From NCBI RefSeq assembly GCF_019511665.1, contig NZ_JAEUAW010000015.1:1-64000 (forward strand): 64,000 bases of DNA, read 5' to 3'. The translations under genes and the position numbers were made by a program. The notes beneath the pieces were generated by a model, which was not told the DNA's origin, ran no database searches, and was given only the letters and a program-made list of their open reading frames with translations. The DNA is from Microbacterium jejuense. GTDB lineage: Bacteria > Actinomycetota > Actinomycetes > Actinomycetales > Microbacteriaceae. Below, piece after piece: positions 43,836 to 53,038 of the stretch (position 1 is the first letter of the stretch; every line of letters begins with the position of its first letter).

Positions 43836-46800
43836 GTGACCCCGACGAACGCTGCGCCGCCGTTCACCGACCCGGCGCACATCCGACGGTTCACCGACAG
43901 CGGGACGTACGAGCGCGGCGTCGCCTACTTCGCCGACGGCGCGGTCCAGCAGCTGACGTGGGATCCGTTCACCTCTGTGCTCGAAGCGAGCGTGGCCGGA
44001 AGCAGCCGCCAGGCGTACCGCTGCCGCATCCGGCTCGATCCGCAGCGGTCCGACCGGCCGATCGCCGCGACGTCGTGCACATGCCCCGTCCAGTTCGACT
44101 GCAAGCACACGGTCGCGGTGCTGCTCGCGGCGAACCGGCTCGCGCAGCAGGCGCCCGCGGCGCCGGAGGGCGCCGAGTGGCGCAGCGTGTTCGCCCGTGG
44201 CACCTCGCCCGCCCATGACCGCGTGCCGCTCGCGCTCGGGGTCGAGCTGCGCCAGCGGGTGCGGCACGGCACCTCGAGCTGGGCGCCGGCGCGCGTCGAG
44301 ACGGCGACGCCGCGCGGTCTGCACCAGTTCGGCGCGGACGTGCTGGTGGGTCTGCGCCCGCTGCAGCGCTCGAGCCGCTCGACGTCGTGGATCAAGGGCG
44401 GCGTCTCGTGGGACGCCCTGCGCCGGCCGTCCACGGCCTTCGATCCGGCGCAGGCGCGCTGGTTCGCCGAGCTGCACAGCATCGGTCGCGACGTGCGCTC
44501 GTTCGGGGCGTTCTCTGACGTCTCGGAGTGGCTGACCCTCGACGACATCGAGTCGAGCCTGCTGTGGCCGCACCTCGCCGCCGCTGCGGACCGCGGCATC
44601 CCTGTCGTCCCGACCCGGCGCGGCACGACCGTCGCGCTGGCCGAGGACGCGTCGGTGTCGGTCGAGGCGCGCCGGACCGGCGGCGGGCTGGAGGTCGCAC
44701 CGGTCGTCGTCCTCGACGGCGAGCGGGTGGATGCCGCGACCGTGCGACCCGTCGGACGCACCGGTCTCTATCGCTTCGTGGTCTCGCACGACCGCATCGA
44801 CCTGCTGCTCGCGCGGGTGGCGCTGCCCGACCCCGTGCCGGCCCTGCTCGCCGCCCGGGAGCCGGTCAGGGTACCCGCGGACGACGCGGTCGAGTTCGTG
44901 CGCGACCACCTGCCACGCATCGCCCGGCGCGTCGAGGTCGCCGCACCGGGTATCGCTGTGGCCCCCGCGGCGGGCCCTCGACTCGTCGTGTCGGTGCGCT
45001 TCGACGACGGCCATCGCATCGTGTTCACCGTGGCGTGGCGGTACGGCGACGGCCCGCTGGTGGGACTCGGCGGCGCCGACGGCGAGGACCGCGACGCGGC
45101 CGCCGAGCTCGCCGTCCGTGATCGCGTCGAGGCTCTGTGGCGGGATTCCTCGCCGGTGGACTTCGCGGCCGCCGGTACCCTGAGCGGCTTGGAGGCGGCG
45201 GAGTTCTCCGCCGTCCTGCTTCCCCTGCTGGAGGCCGATCCCGACGTCGACGTCGAGCTGTCGGGGGAGCGGCCCCGCTACCGCGAACTCGCGGGCGACC
45301 CGAGGATCGAGATCAGCACGGTCGAGACGACCGACGCCGACTGGTTCGACCTCGGCGTCGTGGTGTCGATCGACGGGCGCACGATCCCGTTCGGGACGCT
45401 GTTCACCGCGCTGTCGCGCGGACGCAGGAAGATCCTGCTGAGCGACGGCGCCTACTTCTCGCTCTCGCATCCGTCTCTGCAGCGGCTGCGAGACCTGATC
45501 GACGAGGCGGGCGACCTCGACGAATGGGAGACGGGCCCGCGCATCAGCCGGTACCAGACGGCGCTGTGGGCGGACTTCGAGGATCTCGCCGACGAGGCCG
45601 TGCCGGCCGTCTCGTGGCGAGCCACCGTCGAGGCGCTGCGCGATGTCGACTCGGTGCCGTCAGCGCCACCGCCGTCGGGACTCGACGCCGAGCTGCGGCC
45701 GTATCAGCGGACCGGTTTCGAGTGGCTCGCGTTCCTGTGGCAGCACCGCCTGGGCGGCATCCTCGCGGACGACATGGGGCTCGGCAAGACGCTGCAGCTG
45801 CTCGCGCTGATCACGCACGCGGTCGAGCAGGGCGAGCGGCGCCCGTTCCTCGTCGTGGCGCCCACGTCCGTCCTGTCGACATGGCGGACGGAGGCCGCGC
45901 GCTTCACGCCCGGGTTGCGCGTCGAGGTGGTCGACGCGACGCGCGCGAAGCGGGGGATGACGGTCGCGCAGGCGGCGGCATCCGCAGATCTCGTCGTCAC
46001 GTCGTACACGCTCCTGCGGTTGGACGAGCCCGAGTTCGCGGCGGTCGAGTGGGCTGGACTCGTCCTCGACGAGGCGCAGTTCGTGAAGAACAGCCAGACC
46101 AAGGTGTATCGGGCCGCACGCGACCTGCGCGCCGACGTCGTGTTCGCCATCACCGGCACGCCGATGGAGAACAGCCTCACCGAGCTGTGGGCGCTGCTGT
46201 CGCTGACGGCGCCCGGCCTGTTCGCCTCGGCGCGGCGGTTCCGCGAGGAGTACGTCGGGCCGATCGAGAAGGGCAAGGTGCCCGAGAACCAGGAGGGCGG
46301 GGAGTACCGCGCGGGGCGTCTGGCGCGGTTGCGCCGCCGCATCCGCCCACTGGTGCTGCGCCGTACGAAGGAGCTGGTCGCGGCGGATCTGCCGCCCAAG
46401 CAGGAGCAGGAGGTGCGCATCGAGCTCGGCGCCGCGCACCGTGCGTTGTACGACACCGTCCTGCAGCGCGAGCGTCAGAAGGTGCTGGGACTGCTGGACG
46501 ACCTCGATCGCAACCGCTTCATCGTGTTCCGGTCGCTCACGCTGCTGCGCATGCTGGCGCTCGCGCCCGAGCTCGTGGACCCCGCGCACGCCCACATCGC
46601 GCCCAGCAAGCTGGGCGCGATGTTCGAGCAGCTCGACGAGGTGCTCGCCGAGGGTCACCGCGCGCTCGTGTTCAGCCAGTTCACGTCGTTCCTGGGACTC
46701 GCCGCCGCCGAGCTCGAGGCGCGCGGAATCCCTTACGCGTACCTCGACGGCTCGACGCGGGACCGGGATGCCGCGGTCGCCGCATTCCGCGGCGGTGAGG

Positions 46801-47108
46801 CGCCCGTCTTCCTGATCAGCCTCAAGGCCGGGGGTTTCGGGCTCACGCTCACCGAGGCGGACTACGTGTTCCTGCTCGACCCGTGGTGGAACCCGGCGGC
46901 AGAGGCGCAGGCCGTGGACCGTGCGCACCGCATCGGCCAGGAGCGCAGCGTCATGGTCTATCGGCTCATCGCGAACGGGACCATCGAGGAGAAGGTGATG
47001 GCCCTCCAGCAGCGCAAGGCACGCCTGTTCCGCGCGGTCATGGACGACGACGCCCTGTTCGGAAAGGCTCTCACCGCCGACGACATCCGCGGCCTGTTCG
47101 AGGCCTGA
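43836..47108 (+). CDS. SWIM zinc-finger SNF2-family helicase
   Basis: 1090 aa. SWIM zinc finger at 81-91 (C-x-C-x5-C-x-H, SCTCPVQFDCKH); a long middle part without recognised motifs (100-610, includes a bacterial SNF2-associated region); SNF2 ATPase at about 615-830 with LADDMGLGKT near 645 and Walker B VLDEAQFVKN near 745; helicase C domain with LVFSQFTSFLG and VDRAHRIGQERSV near 1025. A DNA- or RNA-polymerase-remodelling ATPase of the bacterial RapA-like group; exact role unknown. GTG at 43836 chosen for its spacing from a -10 box; an ATG three codons earlier is possible. Confidence 0.92.
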   Translation: MTPTNAAPPFTDPAHIRRFTDSGTYERGVAYFADGAVQQLTWDPFTSVLEASVAGSSRQAYRCRIRLDPQRSDRPIAATSCTCPVQFDCKHTVAVLLAANRLAQQAPAAPEGAEWRSVFARGTSPAHDRVPLALGVELRQRVRHGTSSWAPARVETATPRGLHQFGADVLVGLRPLQRSSRSTSWIKGGVSWDALRRPSTAFDPAQARWFAELHSIGRDVRSFGAFSDVSEWLTLDDIESSLLWPHLAAAADRGIPVVPTRRGTTVALAEDASVSVEARRTGGGLEVAPVVVLDGERVDAATVRPVGRTGLYRFVVSHDRIDLLLARVALPDPVPALLAAREPVRVPADDAVEFVRDHLPRIARRVEVAAPGIAVAPAAGPRLVVSVRFDDGHRIVFTVAWRYGDGPLVGLGGADGEDRDAAAELAVRDRVEALWRDSSPVDFAAAGTLSGLEAAEFSAVLLPLLEADPDVDVELSGERPRYRELAGDPRIEISTVETTDADWFDLGVVVSIDGRTIPFGTLFTALSRGRRKILLSDGAYFSLSHPSLQRLRDLIDEAGDLDEWETGPRISRYQTALWADFEDLADEAVPAVSWRATVEALRDVDSVPSAPPPSGLDAELRPYQRTGFEWLAFLWQHRLGGILADDMGLGKTLQLLALITHAVEQGERRPFLVVAPTSVLSTWRTEAARFTPGLRVEVVDATRAKRGMTVAQAAASADLVVTSYTLLRLDEPEFAAVEWAGLVLDEAQFVKNSQTKVYRAARDLRADVVFAITGTPMENSLTELWALLSLTAPGLFASARRFREEYVGPIEKGKVPENQEGGEYRAGRLARLRRRIRPLVLRRTKELVAADLPPKQEQEVRIELGAAHRALYDTVLQRERQKVLGLLDDLDRNRFIVFRSLTLLRMLALAPELVDPAHAHIAPSKLGAMFEQLDEVLAEGHRALVFSQFTSFLGLAAAELEARGIPYAYLDGSTRDRDAAVAAFRGGEAPVFLISLKAGGFGLTLTEADYVFLLDPWWNPAAEAQAVDRAHRIGQERSVMVYRLIANGTIEEKVMALQQRKARLFRAVMDDDALFGKALTADDIRGLFEA

Positions 47109-47109
47109 G

Positions 47110-48048
47110 TCAGCGCGTGCCGAGGCCGGTGCGGAATCCCTCCCGCCAGCTGGCGTAGCGCGGCGTCCAGCCGAGCTGCGCCTTGGCCTTCGCGTTCGAC
47201 GAACCGCGCGCGGTGGTCATCCATGCCACGCCGAAGTCGCCGATGAGGCTGCGGGCGATCCACGCCGGGACGCGAAGCGGCGCCTTGGCGCCGATGGCCC
47301 GCGCCAGCTCGGGCAGCCACACCGAGACGGTCGCCGGCTCGTCGTCGACGATGTTGTAGACGCCGGCGTCGCCGCGGGTGATGGCGGCGATCGTGGCCGA
47401 CGCCGCGTCGTCGATGTGACAGAACGACCACACACCGGCGCCGCCGCCGACGATCGGCACCTGGCGCTTGCGGACCGCCTCGAGCATCTCGCCGCCCTCG
47501 CCGAGCGACTGCCCGGGACCGTAGAAGCTGCCGAACCGCAGCGCGAGGCCGCCGGCGGCCACCGTCGCGCGTTCGGCGTGGGCGATCGCGGCGAGGGTGT
47601 TCGCGGCGGCGGGCACGGGGTGCGCATCGAGCGGGTCCGCCTCGGTCTTCACCGGGCCTCCGGTGCGTTCGTTGGGCCACCCCGTGTAGCTCTGCACGAC
47701 GATGCGTTCCGTCCCGGCCTCGTGCGCCGCGGCGATCAGGGCGTCCGTCCCGCGCGTGCGCAGTTCGTTGGTGACGGCGAACACCTCGTCGAACCTCTTG
47801 AAGTCGAAGCCCGCCGACAGCGACGTCAGCTGGTGCACGACGACGTCGGGCTGCGCGTCGAGCACGGCCCGTCGGATGGATGCCGCATCCCGGCCGTCCA
47901 TCACGACGCCGTGTCCGCCGGCGGCATCGACCCGACGGGCGCCGGCCTCGCTCCGCGAGGTGCCGGTGACCTCGTGACCGGCGGCGACGAGCGGGCTGAC
48001 GAGGCGGGATCCGACGGCGCCGGTCGCACCTGCGATGAAGATCTTCAT
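47110..48048 (-). CDS. NAD-dependent epimerase/dehydratase-type oxidoreductase, ECF41 target
   Basis: 312 aa extended SDR. Rossmann motif IAGATGAVGSRLV at 4-16, VVHQLTSLSAGF region, and RFGSFYGPGQSLGEGGEML, the substrate-side segment. The canonical YxxxK is not obvious (SYTGWPNERTGGPVKTE carries a Tyr and later Lys), so the chemistry is uncertain. ATG at 48048 has GAGGAAGAA upstream. It is divergent from an ECF41 sigma factor and has a matching ECF41 promoter, which fits the 'epimerase' branch of the COE proteins that are regulated by these sigma factors. Confidence 0.85.
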   Translation of the reverse strand: MKIFIAGATGAVGSRLVSPLVAAGHEVTGTSRSEAGARRVDAAGGHGVVMDGRDAASIRRAVLDAQPDVVVHQLTSLSAGFDFKRFDEVFAVTNELRTRGTDALIAAAHEAGTERIVVQSYTGWPNERTGGPVKTEADPLDAHPVPAAANTLAAIAHAERATVAAGGLALRFGSFYGPGQSLGEGGEMLEAVRKRQVPIVGGGAGVWSFCHIDDAASATIAAITRGDAGVYNIVDDEPATVSVWLPELARAIGAKAPLRVPAWIARSLIGDFGVAWMTTARGSSNAKAKAQLGWTPRYASWREGFRTGLGTR

Positions 48049-48076
48049 GGGTTCTTCCTCTCTCTTCACCCCCTTC

Positions 48077-48103
48077 GACGGAGGACCCCACCCCGTTGTG
48101 ACA
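48077..48103 (-). promoter_or_regulatory. ECF41-type promoter of the oxidoreductase gene
   Basis: Read leftward: TGTCACA at 48103-48097, 16 nt, then CGTC at 48080-48077. This is the -35/-10 pair described for ECF41 sigma factors (TGTCACA and CGTC). It is 29 nt upstream of the oxidoreductase ATG. Confidence 0.75.
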
Positions 48104-48113
48104 GGCTCGGGGC

Positions 48114-49037
48114 ATGGATCTCGCCGTCGAAGCTCCGACGCTCCGCCCGCTCATGTTCTCGATCGCGTACCGCATGCTCGGCAGCGTCGCCGATGCCGAG
48201 GACGTCGTGCAGGCGGGCATGCTGCGTCTGCACGAGCGCACGGCAGGCGGGCAGGCGATCGACCGGCCCGACGCCTTCGCGTCCACCGTCGCCACGCGCC
48301 TGTCGATCGACGCGCTGCGGTCTGCGCACCGCACGCGCGAGCTGTACGTGGGACCGTGGCTGCCCGAGCCGCTCCTCGTCGACGACGAGGACCCCGCGCA
48401 CCGCATCGAGCAGGACGAGACGGTGTCGTTGGCCGTGCTGACGATGCTCGAGCGCCTCGGCCCGGTGGAGCGCGCGGTCTTCGTGCTGCGCGAGGCGCTC
48501 GGGTTCGACTACGCCGAGATCGCCCGGATCGTCGAGCGCGACCAGGCCGCCTGCCGCCAGATCCTGCATCGCGCGCGGCAGCGCGTGACCACCGGTTCCG
48601 CCCGGTACAACGCCGACGACGCCGACGCTGCGCGGCTGGTCGGCGAGTTCGTCGATGCACTGCGCGCCGGCGACGTCGACGCGGTGATGCGCGTGCTGTC
48701 GGACGACGTCGTGTTCACGGCGGACGGCGGCGGCAGGGCGCCCGCGATCCAGCGCCCGATGACCGGCGACCTCGCCGTGGCGCGGTTCCTGGTCGGGCTG
48801 ATGCGCCGCGGCGCCACGCTCGGCGTCACGCTGCGGATGACCCGCGCCAACGGCGAGCCGTGCATCGTGTTCCGCAGCAGCGACGGCGCGACGCTGTCGG
48901 TGCTGACCCTGCATGTGCACGACGGCGCGATCGGCGCGATCGCCAACCAGCTCAACCCCGACAAGCTGCAGCATCTCGCGCCGGTGGGGGATCTGTTCGC
49001 CCTGGTGCGCCAGGAAGGCGCGTGGCCGTCGACCTGA
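48114..49037 (+). CDS. ECF41-family RNA polymerase sigma factor with SnoaL-like C-domain
   Basis: 307 aa. Sigma-2 region at about 10-75 (MFSIAYRMLGSVADAEDVVQ), the linker motif GPWLPEPL near 80-86, sigma-4 at about 105-160 (VERAVFVLREALGFDYAEIA), and a C-terminal SnoaL-like domain with DGGGR near 203 and NPDKL near 282. WLPEP, DGGGR and NPDKL are hallmarks of ECF41, where the fused domain regulates activity in place of an anti-sigma factor. ATG lies 6 nt after CAGGCT, so it is itself read from a housekeeping-type, leaderless promoter and not from its own target sequence. Confidence 0.9.
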   Translation: MDLAVEAPTLRPLMFSIAYRMLGSVADAEDVVQAGMLRLHERTAGGQAIDRPDAFASTVATRLSIDALRSAHRTRELYVGPWLPEPLLVDDEDPAHRIEQDETVSLAVLTMLERLGPVERAVFVLREALGFDYAEIARIVERDQAACRQILHRARQRVTTGSARYNADDADAARLVGEFVDALRAGDVDAVMRVLSDDVVFTADGGGRAPAIQRPMTGDLAVARFLVGLMRRGATLGVTLRMTRANGEPCIVFRSSDGATLSVLTLHVHDGAIGAIANQLNPDKLQHLAPVGDLFALVRQEGAWPST

Positions 49038-49141
49038 GCCCTCGCCGGGCGGACGCTTTTGCACGGCCGGTCGATCAAGGCGAACGGGGGCGTCTCGCCT
49101 AGAATCGACGGGTTCCACCGATCGAAAGGGAAGGGCCTCGC

Positions 49142-50710
49142 ATGCGCGTCACGGGCCTCGGCCACGCCGGAATGTTCATCGAGACGGCGGGCGGCAGCAT
49201 CCTCTGCGACCCGGTCATCGGTCCGACGTTCTTCGGATCCTGGTTCCCGTTCCCCGACAACCGGGGCCTCGACTGGGAGAAGTACGGCAACGCGGACTTC
49301 CTGTACGTGTCGCACCGCCACCGCGACCACTTCGATCCGGCCCTCATGGAGCGCGTGGTGCCGAAGGACATCAAGGTGCTGCTGCCCGAGTACCCGACGG
49401 ACGACCTCGAGCAGGACCTCCGCAGGCTCGGCTACGACAACATCGTCTACACGCAGGCCGGCGTGCCGCTGGAGTTCGGACCGCTGAAGCTCATGGTCAC
49501 CCCTCTGCGCGCGCCCAGCGACGGCCCCATCGGCGACTCGTCGCTGAGCGTGGACGACGGCACGGCCAGCATCCTGAACCAGAACGACTCGCACCCGCTC
49601 GACCTCGAGAAGCTGATGGCGTTCTCGAAGCCGGACGTGTACTTCACGCAGGTGTCGGGCGCCATCTGGTGGCCCATGGTCTACGACCTGCCGCAGGACG
49701 CGAAGCAGAACTTCGCGAAGCTCAAGCGCGACGCGCAGAACAAGCGCGCGATGTACTACATCGAGAAGGTCGACGCCGAGCACGTCTTCCCGATGGCGGG
49801 GCCGCCGATGTTCCTGCGCGAGGAGCTGTTCCGCTACAACGGCCAGGGCCTCGACGGCGACGCCATCTTCACCGATCAGCGCGAGTTCCTCGCCCACATG
49901 CGCGAGCAGCGGCCCGACCAGAAGGGGTACGAGTTCCTGCCGGGCACGGTCGTCGACATCGCCGGCCGCGACGTCTCGATCACGCAGACTCTCTACACCC
50001 AGGCCGAGATCGACCGCATCTTCGACGACAAGTGGTCGTACCTCGCCGAGCAGCGCGACACCCGCCAGGATGAGATCCGTGCGGAGGAGGCATCCCGCGC
50101 CCCCGTGCTGCCGCCCGAAGAGATGCTGGCCGCGATCAAGGAGTGGTGGGAGCCGCTCCTGCGCCGCGCCCGCACGATCCGAAACGGCGTGGGCGGCAAC
50201 GTGCGGTTCCGCATCGGCGACCTCGACATGGTCGTCGACTTCCCCAAGGCCAAGGTGCGCGAGTACGACGGCGAGGAGTGCATCTACTGGTACACGATCC
50301 CCGCCGACCTCGTCTCGACGAACATCCGCGACCACGAGATCGACTGGTCGAACTCGATCTTCCTGTCGATGCAGTTCGAGGTGGGGCGCAGCGGCAAATT
50401 CAACGAGTTCCTCACGACCTTCCTGAAGTGCCTGTCGCGCGACCGCATCGAGTACGTCGAGAACTGGTACGCCGAGCAGACCGACCAGACCGAGGACGCG
50501 CAGCTCGGGGAGTGGACCGTGCAGCGCCGGTGCCCGCACCTGCGCGCGGACCTCACCAAGACCGGCAAGATCGAGGACGGCGTCCTCACGTGCTCGCTGC
50601 ACGACTGGAAGTGGGACCTGGCCTCCGGCCGGTGCCTCACGAGCCAGGGGCACCCGATCCGCGCGTCGCAGGTGGAGGACGAGCGCACGACGGCCGCACC
50701 GGCCGCCTGA
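49142..50710 (+). CDS. MBL-fold hydrolase fused to a Rieske [2Fe-2S] domain
   Basis: 522 aa. N-terminal metallo-beta-lactamase fold: LGHAGMFIETAGGSILCDPV and the metal motif SHRHRDHFD (H58, H60, D62, H63). C-terminal Rieske domain with C-P-H at about 464 and C-S-L-H at about 483, the two Cys and two His of the cluster. The combination resembles CMP-N-acetylneuraminate hydroxylase and a conserved mycobacterial Rieske protein of the same length. Probably a redox enzyme with an unknown substrate; no partner reductase is nearby. ATG chosen for GGGAAGGG upstream. Confidence 0.85.
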   Translation: MRVTGLGHAGMFIETAGGSILCDPVIGPTFFGSWFPFPDNRGLDWEKYGNADFLYVSHRHRDHFDPALMERVVPKDIKVLLPEYPTDDLEQDLRRLGYDNIVYTQAGVPLEFGPLKLMVTPLRAPSDGPIGDSSLSVDDGTASILNQNDSHPLDLEKLMAFSKPDVYFTQVSGAIWWPMVYDLPQDAKQNFAKLKRDAQNKRAMYYIEKVDAEHVFPMAGPPMFLREELFRYNGQGLDGDAIFTDQREFLAHMREQRPDQKGYEFLPGTVVDIAGRDVSITQTLYTQAEIDRIFDDKWSYLAEQRDTRQDEIRAEEASRAPVLPPEEMLAAIKEWWEPLLRRARTIRNGVGGNVRFRIGDLDMVVDFPKAKVREYDGEECIYWYTIPADLVSTNIRDHEIDWSNSIFLSMQFEVGRSGKFNEFLTTFLKCLSRDRIEYVENWYAEQTDQTEDAQLGEWTVQRRCPHLRADLTKTGKIEDGVLTCSLHDWKWDLASGRCLTSQGHPIRASQVEDERTTAAPAA

Positions 50711-50732
50711 GACCCGCCTTTGTAGAGCTCAT

Positions 50733-50768
50733 ACAACGAAGCGCCCGCTCAGGCGGGCGCTTCGTTGT
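50733..50768. terminator. Terminator after the MBL-Rieske gene
   Basis: 16-bp perfect stem ACAACGAAGCGCCCGC with loop TCAG; the 3' arm ends TTCGTTGT. Confidence 0.8.
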
Positions 50769-50871
50769 GCAGCGGCGCTGAATGTCGCCGGCGGCGTATC
50801 ACCGAGCCGGGGGAGCGAGTCCTGATCACCGTGCCCGCCAGACGGGCGATCAGAACTCGAAGGAGTCCGTC

Positions 50872-51402
50872 ATGACCACCGTTCCCGTCCACGGCGCCGC
50901 CGGCGTCGTCGCACCGCCCGCCCGCCGCACGAGCCCGCTGCGCGCCGCCCTCGATCTCGAGGCCCGCGCGGAGGCCGCGGTCAAGGTCTTCCTCGAGCGC
51001 TGGAGCATCCCCGCGCTCCGGGTCGCCCTCGGCCTGGTCTTCCTCGTGTTCGGCGCGCTGAAGTTCTTCCCCGGCGTGAGCCCCATCGAAGCCCTCGTGG
51101 TCCGCACATGGGACGCTCTGTCGTTCGGGGTCGTCACCGGCTACCCGGCGATGGCCCTCACCGCGGCGATGGAGTCCCTCGTGGGCCTCCTGCTCGTGAT
51201 CGGCGTCTTCCAGCGGTTCGCACTCGCCCTGCTCGCCGTCACGTTCGTCGGCATCCTGTCGCCGCTGGCGTTCTTCACCGGCGACCTGTTCACCCCCGGC
51301 CCGACACTCACCGCGCAGTACATCCTCAAGGACATCGTGCTCGTGGCCGCCGCGATGGTCGTGGCATCCCGAGCGCTCCGCGCCGCGCCGGGGCAGAACT
51401 GA
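50872..51402 (+). CDS. DoxX-family membrane protein
   Basis: 176 aa with four predicted helices (ALRVALGLVFLVFGALKFFP, MALTAAMESLVGLLLVIGVF, LALLAVTFVGILSPLAFFTG, YILKDIVLVAAAMVVASRAL). The RV-x-x-G-x-x-F-x-x-x-G-x-x-KF start is the DoxX pattern. The preceding 50 residues are a long hydrophilic N-terminus. DoxX-like proteins act in sulfur or thiol redox balance in mycobacteria; here the role is unknown. I chose ATG at 50872 behind GAAGGAG over a longer upstream frame. Confidence 0.82.
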   Translation: MTTVPVHGAAGVVAPPARRTSPLRAALDLEARAEAAVKVFLERWSIPALRVALGLVFLVFGALKFFPGVSPIEALVVRTWDALSFGVVTGYPAMALTAAMESLVGLLLVIGVFQRFALALLAVTFVGILSPLAFFTGDLFTPGPTLTAQYILKDIVLVAAAMVVASRALRAAPGQN

Positions 51403-51412
51403 CCCGCACATC

Positions 51413-51449
51413 GGAGCCGGGGCGGATCGCGACGATCCGCCCCGGCTCC
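51413..51449 (+). terminator. Terminator between doxX and pyrR
   Basis: 17-bp perfect stem GGAGCCGGGGCGGATCG with a three-base loop, just before the pyr promoter. Confidence 0.75.
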
Positions 51450-51455
51450 GTGTCG

Positions 51456-51461
51456 TAGACT
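51456..51461 (+). promoter_or_regulatory. -10 box of the pyr operon
   Basis: TAGACT, followed by a leader of about 52 nt to the pyrR ATG that contains the PyrR loop. Confidence 0.6.
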
Positions 51462-51479
51462 GGTGGGCGATCACAGCAA

Positions 51480-51514
51480 CCTTTAACCCCGTCCTGTGAG
51501 GCGGAGAAGGGAGC
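51480..51514 (+). ncRNA. PyrR-binding RNA loop in the pyr leader
   Basis: The transcript contains UCCUGUGAGG at 51492-51501, matching the PyrR-binding core (UCCNGNGAGG), with flanking CCG/CGG and outer CCTT/AAGG pairs that can form the stem. The outer right arm includes the pyrR ribosome site (AAGGGAG). With UMP-bound PyrR the structure would hide that site, so repression is probably translational as described for mycobacteria; no transcription terminator follows it. Confidence 0.7.
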
Positions 51515-51519
51515 GGCGG

Positions 51520-52053
51520 ATGAGCACGCGCATCGTGCTGCATGAGGCCGACATCGCCCGGGCCCTGACTCGGATCTCGCACGAGATCCTGGAGTCCAAC
51601 AAGGGACCCGATGGCCTGGTCCTCCTCGGCATCCCCACTCGCGGCGTCACGCTCGCGAACCGCATCGGCGCGCTCGTCGCGCAGTTCGGCGGTGCCCCCG
51701 TCCCCATCGGGTCGCTCGACGTCACGATGTACCGCGACGACCTGCACCGCAATCCGACCCGCGCGCCCCAGCGCACGCACATCCCCGACGGCGGCATCGA
51801 CGGCAAGGTCGTCGTCCTGGTCGACGACGTGCTGTTCTCGGGCCGCAGCATCCGCGCGGCCCTCGACGCCCTGCAGGACATCGGGCGTCCCGCCGCCGTG
51901 CGCCTGGCGACCCTCGTCGACCGCGGACACCGCGAGCTGCCGATCCGCCCGGACTTCGTCGGCAAGAATCTGCCGAGCTCCCGGGAGGAGCGCGTCAACG
52001 TGCTGCTCACCGAGAACGACGGCAGCGACTCCGTGACGATCGAGGGGCGGTGA
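51520..52053 (+). CDS. pyrR: Bifunctional pyr mRNA-binding regulator / uracil phosphoribosyltransferase
   Basis: 177 aa. PRPP-binding loop [20 protein letters not shown] at about 97-116, [16 protein letters not shown] and the C-terminal [17 protein letters not shown]. PyrR binds the pyr leader when UMP is high. ATG at 51520 is set by AAGGGAG upstream. First gene of pyrR-pyrB-pyrC-PH protein-carA-carB-pyrF, all overlapping or nearly so. Confidence 0.96.
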   Translation: MSTRIVLHEADIARALTRISHEILESNKGPDGLVLLGIPTRGVTLANRIGALVAQFGGAPVPIGSLDVTMYRDDLHRNPTRAPQRTHIPDGGIDGKVVVLVDDVLFSGRSIRAALDALQDIGRPAAVRLATLVDRGHRELPIRPDFVGKNLPSSREERVNVLLTENDGSDSVTIEGR

Positions 52054-52060
52054 TCGGGGC

Positions 52061-53038
52061 ATGAGGCATCTGCTCGACACCCAGACCCTCGCGCGCGAGG
52101 ACGCGCTGCGCATCCTGGACGTCGCCGAAGACATGGCCGACACACAGCGCCGCGAGGTCAAGAAGCTCCCGACGCTGCGCGGCAAGACCGTCGTGAACCT
52201 CTTCTTCGAGGACTCGACCCGGACGCGCATCTCGTTCGAGGCGGCAGCCAAGCGCCTGTCGGCGGACGTCATCAACTTCTCGGCCAAGGGCTCGAGCGTC
52301 TCGAAGGGCGAGTCCCTGCAGGACACCGCTCAGACGCTGCAGGCGATGGGGGCGGATGCCGTCGTCATCCGTCATGGAGCCTCCGGGGCGCCGCGCACGC
52401 TGGCCACGAGCGGCTGGATCAGCGCTGGTGTCGTCAACGCCGGCGACGGCACGCACGAGCACCCGACGCAGGCGCTGCTCGACGCGTTCACGATCCGCAA
52501 GCGCCGCTTCGCAGGCGACAGCCGCGGACGCGACCTCGCCGGTGTCACCGTGACGATCGTGGGCGACATCCTGCACTCCCGCGTCGCCCGCTCGAACGTG
52601 TGGCTGCTGGACGCCCTGGGCGCCGAGGTGACGCTCGTCGCGCCCCCGACGCTCGTGCCGCAGGACGTGTCGGGCTGGCCCGTGCGCGTGCTGTACGACC
52701 TCGACGAGGCGATCGCCGCCGGCCCCGACGCCCTCATGATGCTGCGCATCCAGCTGGAGCGGATGAACGCCGCCTACTTCCCGACCGAGCGCGAGTACTC
52801 GCGCCGCTGGGGACTCGACCCGCTTCGGCTGCGCGCGCTGGGCGCCGATAGCATTGTGATGCACCCCGGACCGATGAACCGGGGCCTGGAGATCTCCGCA
52901 GAAGCCGCGGATTCGCCGCGCTCGACCGTCCTCGAGCAGGTGACGAACGGCGTCTCGGTGCGCATGGCGGCGCTCTACCTGCTGCTGGCGGGTGCGGACG
53001 ACCCGACGACCGAGATCGCGAAGGAGAACACCCGATGA
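52061..53038 (+). CDS. pyrB: Aspartate carbamoyltransferase catalytic subunit
   Basis: 325 aa. Carbamoyl-phosphate site [28 protein letters not shown] loop ([13 protein letters not shown]), [14 protein letters not shown] and the aspartate-side [10 protein letters not shown]. No pyrI regulatory subunit. Overlaps pyrC in an ATGA junction. Confidence 0.98.
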   Translation: MRHLLDTQTLAREDALRILDVAEDMADTQRREVKKLPTLRGKTVVNLFFEDSTRTRISFEAAAKRLSADVINFSAKGSSVSKGESLQDTAQTLQAMGADAVVIRHGASGAPRTLATSGWISAGVVNAGDGTHEHPTQALLDAFTIRKRRFAGDSRGRDLAGVTVTIVGDILHSRVARSNVWLLDALGAEVTLVAPPTLVPQDVSGWPVRVLYDLDEAIAAGPDALMMLRIQLERMNAAYFPTEREYSRRWGLDPLRLRALGADSIVMHPGPMNRGLEISAEAADSPRSTVLEQVTNGVSVRMAALYLLLAGADDPTTEIAKENTR

